From contig NZ_PJJN01000031.1 in the NCBI RefSeq assembly GCF_002929825.1, forward strand, positions 1-64,000: DNA of 64,000 bases, read 5' to 3'. This DNA is from Cryobacterium sp. Y29. Its GTDB lineage: Bacteria; Actinomycetota; Actinomycetes; Actinomycetales; Microbacteriaceae. The notes beneath the pieces are model-generated. The model did no database searches, had not been told where the DNA came from, and was given only the letters and a program-made list of their open reading frames with translations. A program made the translations under genes and the position numbers. Below, one piece after another: positions 44,274-53,549 of the stretch (position 1 is the first letter of the stretch; the number at the start of each line of letters is the position of its first letter).

Positions 44274-44932
44274 CGAAACGCCTCGCTCTACGCCATCAGG
44301 TGCTGACGGCGGATATCGCCCTAATCGACAGCCAACTTGGCCAACTCGCCAGCCGTCAGAATCCGGCTCTCATGGTCGCAAGCGGTGTCGGCCCGTATGT
44401 TGCCGCGCACCTGCTCGCCACTGCCGGCGACAACCCAGACCCCATCTCCACCAAGACCCAGTTTGCCGCTCTCTGCGGCGTCGCACCCATTCCTGCATCT
44501 TCGGGAAAACATCAGCGTTTTCAACTCTCGCGCGGTGGCGACCGGCAAGCTAACGCCGCCCTGCAGCGAATTTTGCTCCTACGCAAACGCCACAAGGAAC
44601 CTCGGACTATGGCCTACATCGCCCGACGCACCGCTGAAGGCCTTTCCGACCGCGACATCGTCTGCTGCCTCAAACGCCACGTCGCCAACGAAATATTCGC
44701 GTTACTCACCCAAAAGCACACTGACCCTCTGCCCAGCGGACCGCGGCTGCGGCAACGCCGACAAACCCTCGGCATCGTCCTCACCGACGCAGCCAAGCAG
44801 CTCAACGTCCCCTACCAGCGCTCACGCCGACTCGAGATAGGGCAACGCGCTGACACCGACCTGGAAACCACTTTCAGCGCCTGCCTCGACGACAAATCCC
44901 GACAATCGAATCTCACCCCAAAGGCCCCTTGA
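44274..44932 (+). pseudogene. IS110-family transposase, C-terminal part (split by IS21)
   Basis: Continues the frame with AKRLALRHQVL, then the serine-containing transposase_20 domain: MVASGVGPYVAAHLLATAGD, FAALCGVAPIPASSGKHQRFQLSRGGDRQAN and a C-terminal RRTAEGLSDRDIVCCLKRHVANEIF. A tail of about 60 residues resembles a helix-turn-helix (RQRRQTLGIVLTDAAKQLNV). The same type of tail is found on the IS110 fragment at 48863-49290. Confidence 0.9.
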
Positions 44933-44947
44933 CATCAATAGGAGCAT

Positions 44948-45337
44948 CCACTGGGCGGGACGTGACCCAAGACCAAATAGAAGCCGCATAAAAGCGCGAG
45001 CCCGGAACATTGCCCTACCGCCTATGTTCAGACCCTTGGTCGCCAATGAAAAATCACCACTAGACCAAGCTGCTGCGCGCTCGTTGAGTTCATGTGCAGA
45101 TTCTCGTGCAGGCATCATGTCCCCACCGACCACGACGGTTTGCAGGGTGCACGCGTGTGCCATCGCATCCACCAAGGCCGACTTGACAGCAAGCGCCCGA
45201 GCGCTGATCCACACTATGGCGGGCGTGAATATGACAATTCCCCAATAGACATACTGACGTAAACCTGACGACGTCGATTCACGCGGATTCTTCGAAACGA
45301 ATGACTGCGTCGTTGGCCCAGCAGAGAATTCGACCAA
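44948..45337 (-). pseudogene. 5' part of an unknown gene truncated by IS110
   Basis: A minus-strand frame of about 130 codons starts with TTG at 45337 behind AAGG. It has a hydrophobic segment (YVYWGIVIFTPAIVWISARAL) followed by soluble sequence with LQTVVVGGDMMPARESAHEL and ALATKGL-like helical content, and runs straight into the IS110 end. It resembles the start of a membrane protein of polysaccharide metabolism, but I cannot name a family. It may also be a chance frame. Confidence 0.4.
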
Positions 45338-46006
45338 GAAAACCTTAAAAAGAGGAAGTCGCAGTCGGCCCTAGTCCGAATAAATCCACTTCTCAGTAGC
45401 CGCCGGCACTTTCAAAAATGATCAGCGCAGCAAATGCAAAAAAATTCAAACAGGCAAACACAGCATTAAGTAATGGCTCATCAAGTAAACTGTGATGCCA
45501 AGCCCCCATGCAAACTTCTTGGTTTGTCCTCGCCGAAAAAAACATCCGGACACCACATACACTTTTTCAGTGGGGCATCGGCCGATTACGACAGATCGAA
45601 TCTCATATTTCGACCCGACGTATGTATAGTTTGAGCTCAGAAACTTCCATTATGGAGTGGTCGCTGTCCGTCTAGCGCCGACTCGTCCCGTTACAGTAAG
45701 ATCGCATTTTTATCCAGCCACCCGAGGAGAAAATCTTCGCGTGGGCCTTGGGAGCTCCTTTTCCCGCAAGTGGCATGCATCACCCGCGCGCATGACTGGT
45801 CAACTCAAATTTAGATGCTGGAGCTTCACTACCGTCTTACTCGTCAGGCAATGCATATATTACTGAGTCCATATCGGTCAGATAAAGATCTCGACTCCCT
45901 TCGACGATATTCACAATGACTGCAGGGAATACAAAAATCGCGATAACACATCTGTCTAAAAGACCGCGAATAACGCCTCAAATGAGGCTAAAGAAAAGTT
46001 GAACAC
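45338..46006. other. AT-rich noncoding region before the flippase gene
   Basis: About 670 bp of clearly lower GC than the core, with many A/T runs and only short frames. No transposase blocks are recognised. It should contain the flippase promoter, and several TATA-like -10 candidates near 45.62 and 45.85 kb prevent a single choice. Confidence 0.4.
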
Positions 46007-47158
46007 ATGAATCATCGAATGCTTATTCTCAGTAGCATATCAAACAGTTTGTACACCGTCGCGGTACAAGGTTTAGCATTGGCAACGCTTCTGCCGGCGG
46101 AATTTGGTATATTTTCACTGGTATACCTATTTTTCGGATTATCCCTATCATTTTCGCATTCAACGCTTATCGACGTTTGGGTGAGGTCGCCTAAAGTTGC
46201 TTGGGCAGAGTACGGCAGCGTGCTTTTCTGGCTCAGTACGGCCATATCTTGGCTAGGGTTTGCAGTTGCACTAACGGTTTCCAGCTCAGTCATCGAGGCA
46301 GCATTCATCGGTTTGGGTTTAGGCGCCGGTGTATACCGCAACGGAGCACGTTTCTACTCGGCGCGGAGCCTGAAATGGGGACGAGTCATTGCACCCGATA
46401 TTTTTGGTCTCGTCATATTACTTTTTTCATTTTATATCCTAAGCATGAGTCAAAATAACTTTACGAGCGTCCTTGTCGCATGGTCGCTTTCCCTTGCCAT
46501 TTCTGCTGCATCATCAAAGCGTGCGATTATTACAAATCCGAAAGGAATGCAAGCCTGGCTGTCGCGGCATAAGAAATTAATCAAACCTCTATGGCTCGAC
46601 TCTTCCCTTCTTGATATTAGCGTCATCCTCACACCTATTATGATGTCTGCTTTTATGAGTGCAGCAAGTTTCGGTTTATACAGATCTATCTCGAGTGCCG
46701 CCCTGCCCGTTCGGCTCCTATTGTCACCGCTAAGGCCGAACATAAGTTCACTGTCCCCGGATTTTCTCCTGCGCGGGAAACATTTGACGGCTGTGGTGGG
46801 TACCGGGGCACTCGTGGCTTTGGGGATATCCCTGGTCCTTGTCGGGATATCTGTATTGGGCGTTTTACCTGAATCGATTCTCCCTAAAGTAGCTGATTAC
46901 GCCATACCAGCTGGGATTTTTGCATTCGGAACCCTCATTTCAAATGTATACTATATTTCGGCACGATCGCACGCTAACCTAAGATCCGTTAATCTTGGAA
47001 GGGTGGTTGAAACAATTCTCATGGTGGCAGGCCCCGTGATTGGGTTAATCTTCAATGGCATTAGTGGAGCAATCTGGGCATTCGCAATTTGTGCCGCGTT
47101 GACGGGCGCTTCTTGGCTCTACATTCTCCTTCGAGAGAACCATCATCCGAAATATTAG
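46007..47158 (+). CDS. Wzx-like polysaccharide flippase (MATE/MOP superfamily)
   Basis: A 383-residue membrane protein with about 11-12 hydrophobic helices separated by short polar loops, starting MNHRMLILSSISNSLYTVA. Helix spacing and segments such as FGIFSLVYLFF, FGLYRSISSAALPVRLL and YAIPAGIFAFGTLI fit repeat-unit translocases that move lipid-linked oligosaccharides. Base composition is far lower in GC than the core, with many AT-ending codons, so it is likely of foreign origin. It is isolated from the minus-strand glycan genes by the IS graveyard and is intact. Confidence 0.7.
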   Translation: MNHRMLILSSISNSLYTVAVQGLALATLLPAEFGIFSLVYLFFGLSLSFSHSTLIDVWVRSPKVAWAEYGSVLFWLSTAISWLGFAVALTVSSSVIEAAFIGLGLGAGVYRNGARFYSARSLKWGRVIAPDIFGLVILLFSFYILSMSQNNFTSVLVAWSLSLAISAASSKRAIITNPKGMQAWLSRHKKLIKPLWLDSSLLDISVILTPIMMSAFMSAASFGLYRSISSAALPVRLLLSPLRPNISSLSPDFLLRGKHLTAVVGTGALVALGISLVLVGISVLGVLPESILPKVADYAIPAGIFAFGTLISNVYYISARSHANLRSVNLGRVVETILMVAGPVIGLIFNGISGAIWAFAICAALTGASWLYILLRENHHPKY

Positions 47159-47450
47159 GCATCGAATTCGCGAGGGTGTGGTTGTATCTCAATGTCGCTA
47201 TTTAGCCGCGTTGCACCTGCTACGAGGAGAATCCGTTTCAGGTTTTGGGAAATCTCGCACAATGGGAGCAGACACGGCCTCCGAATCAAGTCAGTAGCGC
47301 CCGCCCGCACTTATACGAAGTTGATTCCCCGATCCGTGCGGGCGCGCTTGATCCGGTTAGCCATATGCGAGGGGCAAGCGTGTTACCTATCCGTACGGAT
47401 GGAAGCGAGTCCACCTCGATGCTGGCTCATATACCAGCCGTGAGCGCGGC
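47159..47450. other. intergenic, nothing recognised
   Basis: Short overlapping frames only. It separates the flippase stop from the displaced tail of the acyltransferase gene. Confidence 0.4.
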
Positions 47451-47552
47451 TTACGTCCTTTGATTGGCGGGCGGACAGCGGGAGTCTGGATGTTTCTCTG
47501 ACAACGTTCGCGCGGGCATAGCGATCGCGCCAGCGTCATTCGCAACGGGAAG
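47451..47552 (-). pseudogene. displaced 3' tail of the acyltransferase gene
   Basis: Joining the base before the IS3 insertion (49885 side) to 47552 keeps the acyltransferase frame open. It adds PVANDAGAIAMPARTLSEKH and about a dozen further residues before a TAA at 47451-47453. Together with the AAG duplication this indicates that the gene once ended here. Confidence 0.7.
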
Positions 47553-47564
47553 TGAACGGTCCCA

Positions 47565-47910
47565 GGTTTCATGCCGCCGTTTTGTTGGCGGCTTCAATAA
47601 TTGGGCCGTTTATTCCAGCGTAATAGTTGACCTCAAATTCAGTCGGCAGCACGTTCCCCCGCGTCGCTATGAAGCCGCCGATTGTTGTACCAGATCGGCT
47701 TAGTCGAATCTGAGTTTCTCGATGGCGGCAAGGGTCTTCAACGGCCCGGTGATGAAGGGTGAGTTCCCCGCGACGGCCTCGTTCTTTCAGAGGTCGTTAC
47801 GGTCTCAGCGGCCGCACTGTCATACTCGTCATCCACCGTTCCAATTGATGCGACCAGTCCCTCGAGTGCAACAGTCTCGGTGAACTTGATCGACGTCTAT
47901 TTGGTGAGTT
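47565..47910 (-). pseudogene. IS3 OrfB transposase C-terminal fragment
   Basis: Across frames the minus strand reads KFTETVALEGLVASIGTVDD, AAAETV, NSPFITGPLKTLAAIEKL, then PTEFEVNYYAGINGPIIEAA before the stop. This is the end of an IS3 DDE transposase (with the Glu region AxAET). Frameshifts and a stop disable it. Confidence 0.75.
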
Positions 47911-47981
47911 CAACTGGTCGAAGCAACACCGGCCCGGGCGGTCAATAATAAATGCTCTGCCCACACCTCGGTGGGGGTTTT

Positions 47982-48290
47982 TTAGCCAAAATTTTCGCGC
48001 GGTCGGTCGTTGACTTTCACAGCAACGGCGTCGAGTTCATCAGCATCCCATCGCGTAAAATTTGTTCCTTTGGGGAAGTACTGGCGTAGTAGTCCGTTTG
48101 TGTTTTCGTTCAAGGGTCGTTGCCACGAGGTCTGGGCGTCGGCAATCCCGGCCGCCTGCGCCAATTCCACGTGCTGGGACAGCTCCTTGCCTCGATTCCA
48201 GGTCAATGATTTGCCCATCGCCGCCGGCAGAGCACCCACCTTGAGCACAAGAGTGTCAGCGCTCTTCGAAAAGTAGGCCAGTTTCGCTGA
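47982..48290 (-). pseudogene. IS30-family transposase C-terminal fragment 1
   Basis: Reads MGKSLTWNRGKELSQHVELA, then WQRPLNENTNGLLRQYFPKG and a final VKVNDRPRENFG, which are C-terminal IS30 DDE blocks (Asp in TWDRG appears as Asn, so TWNRG lacks the catalytic Asp). There is no N-terminal part. It is more diverged than fragment 2, which it abuts. Confidence 0.8.
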
Positions 48291-48309
48291 CAGTTTCAAG
48301 AGGATAATG

Positions 48310-48848
48310 CAAGTGTTGCGGCGTTGTAGACCTCTTGAGGAGTCTGCCACTTTAAAGCTCTACGGGGGCGATTGTTGAGTTCGGTCACGATCTCCGTAAG
48401 TCGCGCGGTGTCGGTCAGGTTGAGATCGGTGCTTTTGGGTAGGTATTGACGAAGAAGTCCGTCGGTGTTTTCGTTGGTGCCGCGTTACCAGGTCGAGTAC
48501 GCGTCGCAGAAGAAGACGGGAATCCCGGTCGCTGTGGTGAAGTCAGCGTGGCGGGCCAATTCGTTGCCACGGTCCCAGGTCAATGTTCGGCGCATGGTTG
48601 CGGGCAACATGTTGAACTTTTCGATGAGTGCGGCGATCACTTTCTCGCTCTTCGCGCCGAGCGGAAGGGATAGGGCGATCAGGAGGCGGCTGTGCCGTTC
48701 AACTAGGGTCACTTAGTGTGACTTGCCGTAGCGTCCAACGATCATGTCTCCGTCCTTACGATGTTGTGAGTGTCGGAGGCGGAGTAATGTTCCGGCAACC
48801 CTCGGGCGATGGGTATGGCTGAGGTCTCCTTGCCGCGTCGGAATTTGA
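48310..48848 (-). pseudogene. IS30-family transposase C-terminal fragment 2
   Basis: The minus strand reads GDMIVGRYGKSH, VTLVERHSRLLIALSLPLGAK, TLTWDRGNELARHADF, a stop codon in place of the Gln of WQRG, then GTNENTDGLLRQYLPKS and LNNRPRRALKW. It is the downstream half of an IS30 copy whose N-terminus lies at 49291-49575. It is separated from that half by an IS110 fragment. Confidence 0.8.
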
Positions 48849-48862
48849 TGCTCCTATTGTTG

Positions 48863-49290
48863 TCAAGCACTGACTTTCGGTTGTTCACTGAGCCATGCGC
48901 GGTAGCGCTCAGACAGGACTCGATCTTGGGTGGCGCCGCGTTCAATTCGCGAGATGGCTTTGGGCCAGGCGCTCAGCTCGAGTGCTACTGCGGTCTGGGT
49001 GAGGTGCAATGCGAGGCGCCGTGGACGCAGGTCGTTGGTTAGCAGGCCAGGCCGTGGGTTTTGCAGCACGCGGTATATTTCGCGGGCGACGTAACGCTTG
49101 AGGCAGCGCATGATCTCCTTCTTGCCTTTGCCCTCGCTGGTGCGTTTGACGACGTAATCCTGGGTGCGTTGGTCCTTCGCCATGCGCACTAGAACGATGC
49201 GGTGAATCGCGGAGTTCGCGGCGCGGTCGCCACCGCGGGAAAGCCGGTGCCGTGTCGTCTTGCCCGATGACGCAGGGAGCGGAGCACCTC
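48863..49290 (-). pseudogene. IS110-family transposase C-terminal fragment
   Basis: Starts in frame with PLPASSGKTTRHRLSRGGD, continues KDQRTQDYVVKRTSEGKGKKEIMRCLKRY in two adjoining blocks, and ends with a helix-turn-helix-like tail (LHLTQTAVALELSAWPKAIS). The element end ACAACAATAGGAGCATC follows (48849-48869). The catalytic N-terminal domain is deleted. It is the same subgroup as the IS110 at 41-45 kb. Confidence 0.85.
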
Positions 49291-49575
49291 CCGCGAAATC
49301 GTTGAGGCCGGCCGCCGCAATTCGGCCGCGATCGCCGTCAGCGACCGACTCGCGGCGAGACCGCGAGAGATGCTCTCGCGGTCATCGAGCGATAACCGAA
49401 ACGCCGGCTGCGGCTTTGTCGCACGTGGTCGAACGCCGCCCGATTGCTTGAGCCACAGACAGGCAGTCGACCTCGAAATCCCGGCTAGCGCCGCGGATTT
49501 CCGAAGAGATGTCCCTGACGCGCGCGCCGTGAAGAATGCCATCCACGGCTCCGGTGGCTTTGGTTTCCGTCCCAT
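49291..49575 (-). pseudogene. IS30-family transposase N-terminal fragment
   Basis: About 95 residues: MGRKPKPPEPWMAFF, a first helix-turn-helix (LRKSAALAGISRSTACLWL) and the IS30 signature RLSLDDRESISRGLAAS with LRRPASTISRE, where it joins the IS110 fragment. The frame then runs out of IS30 homology. Confidence 0.8.
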
Positions 49576-49668
49576 TTCATTCCTCCTACGAAGTACTTTA
49601 GGAGGTCACCACGGCCGCGCCGTTGCATTGACCGCTTGAAACTGTCGGCGATACTGGCCCTATTTTCA

Positions 49669-49838
49669 ATCGGCGTTAACACGCCATACCCAGTTCCGCA
49701 GCATTTCAACGCCGACATTGAGCTGGGGTGACAGGTCGCGACACGCGGCCCACATCGATGGGTAGTCCTTTACACGATCAAACGTCAGACGAACCGCTCG
49801 CTCACGAACCTCAGCACGGTGTTACTTAGGCATAACCG
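49669..49838 (-). pseudogene. IS3 OrfA N-terminal fragment
   Basis: The minus strand reads MPK, a stop, then HRAEVRERAVRLTFDRVKDY, PSMWAACRDL and LNVGVEMLRNWV, the helix-turn-helix protein of IS3-type elements. A stop near residue 4 and loss of the C-terminal half inactivate it. Confidence 0.75.
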
Positions 49839-49881
49839 AATCCTCTCACCAGAAAAAAAGCGGCAAGAAATCGGGCACGGT

Positions 49882-51051
49882 TCAAAGACGCGCGTCTGCG
49901 ACTTTTGTCGACGCGGGAGGGACAATCTTTGATGCCACATTCAAGCAGCCAATTTGGTCAGGCGATGCGTTGTGGGTAGACGCCACGAGAGCGGTCGTGT
50001 GGGTCGATCGAGCAGCGTCAGCCCCCAATCGGTCGCGACGTTCGATCTGATTCTTCCAAGCTGCAGTTGGTTTCTCGACAAGAAACCAACTGGCGATGGC
50101 GGCTGAAACGGTGAAGAGGATCGAAAGCGCGCCATCCGCAAGCGACATTTCCATGCCTCCCATCCAGATCACGATCGCGTAATTCCATATGTACGCGGCG
50201 TAGGAGATAGTTCCTAGCAAAAGCAGAGGGCGCAACCACTGAGTTGGCAGGCTAACCCAGTTCCTCACGTGGAAGATAACGATAACTGTAAGCGCGCTCA
50301 CAAGGGGGCCGAGTACGAGATACGTCAACGGTGAGTTTTTGTCTTCTGGGACAAAAAGCAGGACGGCAATCGCGCCAAAGGCGACCGCTGCGAGGGCACC
50401 TGTTGGAATGGGCGACCGTGCCAACGCGCTCGATATCCGAGGTTCGCCGAGGCGCGCTGAAGCGCCGATCAGCATCGCAAGAGCCCAAGAACTCGGGAGA
50501 CCCTGCACGCGCGAAACGTCCGGAGCGGCAAGAATCATCGACGCGATAAGAACGCCGATTATGGCAGCCGCCGAAACGATTAGTACAAGCCGCACACGCT
50601 TGGTGCGAAGCCCCACGGCGAGGATGACCGGCCAGATAATATAGAACTGTTCCTCTGTTGCAAGCGTCCACAAATGATCGATTGCCGCAGTCCCATGGTC
50701 GATCGGGATGTTGGCGGTGTACGTAACCCCGATTATCACCGAACGGAGCAATCCTGGGCGGTCACCTACGGGGTCAAATACCAAGGTTATAAAGGTGAGG
50801 CCCAGCAGGAAAAAGAGCAGAGCTGGTAAGAGTCGGAGTGCTCGGTTCCGGTAAAACCTTTTGTATCGGATTTTCGAGAACCGCTTAATGTCATAGACAA
50901 GTACCCCGGTGATCAGATATCCGCTAAGCGCGAAGAACATGACGACCCCGATGGTGCCGCTACTGCCCATCACATCCGGCCATGCGTGTCGAATCATTAC
51001 TAATGCTATTGCGAACCCTCGCAATAGGTCTAGCCCAGCAATTCGTGTCAT
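49882..51051 (-). CDS. acyltransferase family 3 (OafA/YrhL-like), 3' end altered by IS3
   Basis: A 389-residue membrane acyltransferase that typically O-acetylates surface glycans. The N-terminal block GLDLLRGFAIALVMIRHAWP contains the catalytic-type His of RHAW. FFALSGYLITG, RFYRNRALRLLPAL and the catalytic segment DHLWTLATEEQFYIIWP are present, with about ten helices in all. I chose the ATG at 51051 (MTRIAGLD) over the one at 51066. The last codons and stop come from the IS3 end. The original tail of about 34 residues is at 47451-47552. The catalytic membrane domain is complete, so the product may still work. Confidence 0.85.
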   Translation of the reverse strand: MTRIAGLDLLRGFAIALVMIRHAWPDVMGSSGTIGVVMFFALSGYLITGVLVYDIKRFSKIRYKRFYRNRALRLLPALLFFLLGLTFITLVFDPVGDRPGLLRSVIIGVTYTANIPIDHGTAAIDHLWTLATEEQFYIIWPVILAVGLRTKRVRLVLIVSAAAIIGVLIASMILAAPDVSRVQGLPSSWALAMLIGASARLGEPRISSALARSPIPTGALAAVAFGAIAVLLFVPEDKNSPLTYLVLGPLVSALTVIVIFHVRNWVSLPTQWLRPLLLLGTISYAAYIWNYAIVIWMGGMEMSLADGALSILFTVSAAIASWFLVEKPTAAWKNQIERRDRLGADAARSTHTTALVASTHNASPDQIGCLNVASKIVPPASTKVADARL

Positions 51052-51246
51052 TGCGCGCCCCCGCATTCAAAGTTGCATCCGCCGATACTTGATCAGTATA
51101 CTGCCCGGCGCAACCGCGACTAACTCCCTGTTGTTTCGTATCCGCATAACCGTCTATTTCGCACAGTTGCAATGTTTGCGCAGGTCGCCGATCTTGGGAA
51201 ACCGGCGTACGGCACTCCGGCCCTCGACCAGCGGCGAGAACAAAAA

Positions 51247-51286
51247 CAAGGGCAAGGGCAAGGGCAAGGGGAAGGGAAAGGGAAAC
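51247..51286. repeat. AAGGGC/AAGGGA short tandem repeat
   Basis: About seven 6-bp units (AAGGGC, AAGGGG, AAGGGA) form a purine-rich tract encoding Lys-Gly in one frame and Pro-Leu or Pro-Phe in the other. It is probably simple-sequence expansion in noncoding DNA at a decayed transposase end. Confidence 0.8.
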
Positions 51287-51299
51287 AGACTTCCATATC

Positions 51300-51545
51300 T
51301 GGAGCTTTCCGCGAAAGCGGGTTCGTCGCCGCGCGGTCCTGCTCGATCAGATCGATCGGACGGGGCCCGTCGCGACCGAGAATAACGCGCATTCGCCAGC
51401 GGCAACCAGTCGGTTATCTGCTAGCTGAAGTCCGGGGATGCGAAGTGCCGCCTCGGCATGAACGACGACCGAAAGAACCGGTTGCGGCACTCGACCAAGC
51501 CCTTGGTTTCCGGGTCGCGGGCTTTGAGTCGCTTTATCTCCACGC
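51300..51545 (-). pseudogene. decayed IS21-like IstA fragment of another subgroup
   Basis: The minus strand reads EIKRLKARDPETKGLVECRN, RFFRSSFMPRRHFASPDF, a stop, then QITDWLPLANARYSRSRRAP and SDRSDRAGP. This is the region around the third catalytic residue of IstA-type transposases (DPExKGxVER). Nothing upstream or downstream completes the gene. Confidence 0.5.
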
Positions 51546-52103
51546 CGACGATCCAGGGGTCCTGACATGAGCGACTGGGGTTGGTACATTACTCGTAACT
51601 CAAAACCATTCTTTGCTGGCAAATTGCTGGATCAGGTCGGTGCCCAGATAACGGCTTTTGGTTTCGATGAGACTGGCGTGCGGCTCACTGACAGCCGCGG
51701 TTTCACGCTCGGTCTGCATCGCGTCCAGCGTGATAATCAGGATGCTCGGCTGGGTAAGGTCGACGTCGCCGGGCTGCTTGAGGATTGGCCGACAAGTCGT
51801 GGGCTTGACGGTCGGCACCCTGGAGACCGCTGTTAGTGCGGATCTCACGGGCGAGAGCCACAGCCTTGTTAAAGGCGGCCATCCGGATGATGTGGATGAC
51901 GCGTTTCATTTCTTGGTCCATTGGCTGCTGTCGGGGTCGCGGCTCGGACCCAGCGAAATCCTGACGGGCAGCTGCCGGTAAGCGTCTTCGGCCACGGCAC
52001 CCATGGTTTGGGCCGCCAGTAAAATTGCGTGGATGTCGTTGTGCATCTGGTTCGTGATCGTGACGCCGTCGGCAAAAGGCACCAAAGTGTTGATCGCCAA
52101 TAG
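51546..52103. other. unassigned sequence left of IS21 copy 2
   Basis: A minus-strand frame at 51906-52100 looks protein-like (NQMHNDIHAILLAAQTMGAV, AYRQLPVRI) but is short and cut by the IS21 end. Another at 51600-51848 contains ILIITLDAMQTERETAAV, weakly like an ISAs1 transposase core. I cannot assign either, and both may be transposase debris. Confidence 0.3.
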
Positions 52104-52215
52104 TGAGCATTTGAGGCTTTGAGCACGATCTTTTCGTGCGGTTGAGCACCACCGATCGTGCGGTTGAGCGCCAGTGGTGGTGTGGTTGGTAACCGCTGAC
52201 GCACTCCGTCTTCGA

Positions 52216-52966
52216 TTATGCGCTGGCCAGTGTGGTGTGCTCCCTCATGTTGTAGGTGCCGGTCTCGACCCAGATGGTGTTGTGGATGATGCGGTCCATG
52301 AGCGCGTCGGCGTGGACTCCGGAGCCGAAGCGCTGGTGCCAGTCCTTCTGCGAGTACTGGGTGCAGAACACTGTCGACGTTTCGCCGTAGCGTCGTTCCA
52401 TCAACTCCAGCAACATACCGAGCATTGATTCCATCGGCCGGCCTAGCAACCACTCGTCGATGACGAGCAACGTGAACGCGGCGTATTTGCGGAGGAACGT
52501 CCCGGACCCGCCGTGGCTGTCTTGCGCGGCGACCCAGGCTTCCTTAAGGTCGGGCATACGGACGCAGTGGGAGTGGATGCGATGCTCGCAGGCGCGTTTA
52601 GCAATCGCGCACCCCAGATACGAGTTCCCCGACCCGGTGAATCCTTGGAACACGACGTTTTGCTGCCGGGCCACGAAGGAACGGGTGCCGAGTTGGGTCA
52701 GTAACTGCCGGTTGAGGCTACGCTCGTCGAGTAGGTCGATGCGGCGCAGGTCAGCGTTCGGGTAACGCCGCCCCGCCCGACGGATCAGACCCTCGACTTT
52801 GGAGTGCGTGAAGGTGAAATAGGCGTCGTCGACGACCAGCCGCACGCGCTCTTCGAACGGCATGCCGATGCTGAGGGGTCTCGTCCTGACTGCCGATCGT
52901 TTCCAGGAGCTCGCCGGCGTTCATTTCGCGGAGCTTGCGTTGGGTCTCCCCGCCCAGCCGACTCAT
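52216..52966 (-). pseudogene. istB: IstB of IS21 copy 2, frameshifted
   Basis: The first 30 residues (SRLGGETQRKLREMNAGELL) are in a different frame from the rest (PFEERVRLVVDDAYFTFTHS onward); the shift is near 52875. Walker A reads GFTGSGNSYLG, so the essential Lys is replaced by Asn. The Walker B block LLVIDEWLL is intact. Doubly inactivated. Confidence 0.88.
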
Positions 52967-53549
52967 CGGGTGCCACCGGCGTAGTACGCGCTGCCGCGGA
53001 CGTATCCGCCGCCGTAGGCCTCGGACGCATCGGGGGACGCGCCCCGTTTTGTCTTGCCCTGTGTCGAGGATCGGCCGCAGGTGCGCATCCGAGGCGAGCG
53101 GATCGGCCCCCGCAGCGCCAGCTCGCAGGCCGCTATAACCCGGGTCGGGGAGAACCGGCGTGACAGGCGCTGCACGGCTAACGCCGGGTCGTAGCCAGCT
53201 TCTGCGATGGAGGCAGCTTCGCAGATCTTGCCGATCACCGTCACCGTGGCCGGCCACATCCGGGCGGCCCAGTCGTCGATCCGGGCCCGGTCCCATGCCT
53301 GCCAACTGCGCCCCTCCGGCAGGTCGGCGTCGTTGGTCTGATACTGATTCGTCGTGCTTTTCGGGAGCAGCAGGTGACAGGTCAGGCGCTCATCAGCCCA
53401 ATAGACCTCCACCATCGTGTCCGTCACGCGAAGGTCAACGAGGACGCCGATGCGACCGAAGGGGACGGAGTGGAAGTTCTCCGCCCAGACCACGTGCGCG
53501 TTCTTGCCCACCTTGCGTTTGTAGGACCACGTGCGCGTTCTTGCCCACC
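52963..53549 (-). pseudogene. istA: IstA of IS21 copy 2, C-terminal part
   Basis: Reads SYKRKVGKNAHVVWAENFHS, VDLRVTDTMVEVYWADERLT and RGSAYYAGGTR with a frame change near 53060. At the junction with copy 3 a 37-bp segment is tandemly duplicated (two copies of the block around GTGGGCAAGAACGCG at about 53495-53554). The N-terminal part resumes at 56131. Confidence 0.8.

Larger units (their letters stand above)
40880..44950 (+). mobile_element. IS110-family element interrupted by IS21
   Basis: The element holds a transposase gene split into 41048-41672 and 44274-44932. Removing the IS21 and one TCAG copy rejoins the frame exactly. The 3' end reads GACATCAATAGGAGCATCC (about 44933-44950), which matches the end of the IS110 fragment at 48849-48869. 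The left boundary is not defined by inverted repeats, as usual for IS110. An ATAGGAGC core also occurs at about 40951, so the left limit given is approximate. Confidence 0.75.
47553..49884 (-). mobile_element. IS3-family element remnant carrying nested IS30/IS110 fragments
   Basis: The ends TGAACGGTCCCAGGTTTC (from 47553) and TGAACCGTGCCCGATTTC (inward from 49884) form imperfect inverted repeats, flanked by the 3-bp duplication AAG (47550-47552 and 49885-49887). orfA sequence lies near the right end and orfB C-terminal sequence near the left end. The middle is replaced by IS30 and IS110 pieces. The insertion truncates the acyltransferase. Confidence 0.8.

Noticed and set aside
45657..45866. 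69-codon frame in the AT-rich gap
   Set aside because: No ribosome-binding site, no motif and no coding-type composition.
51247..51286. Possible Lys-Gly-rich protein coded by the purine repeat
   Set aside because: No start site or conserved flank. The surrounding frame matches decayed transposase debris better.
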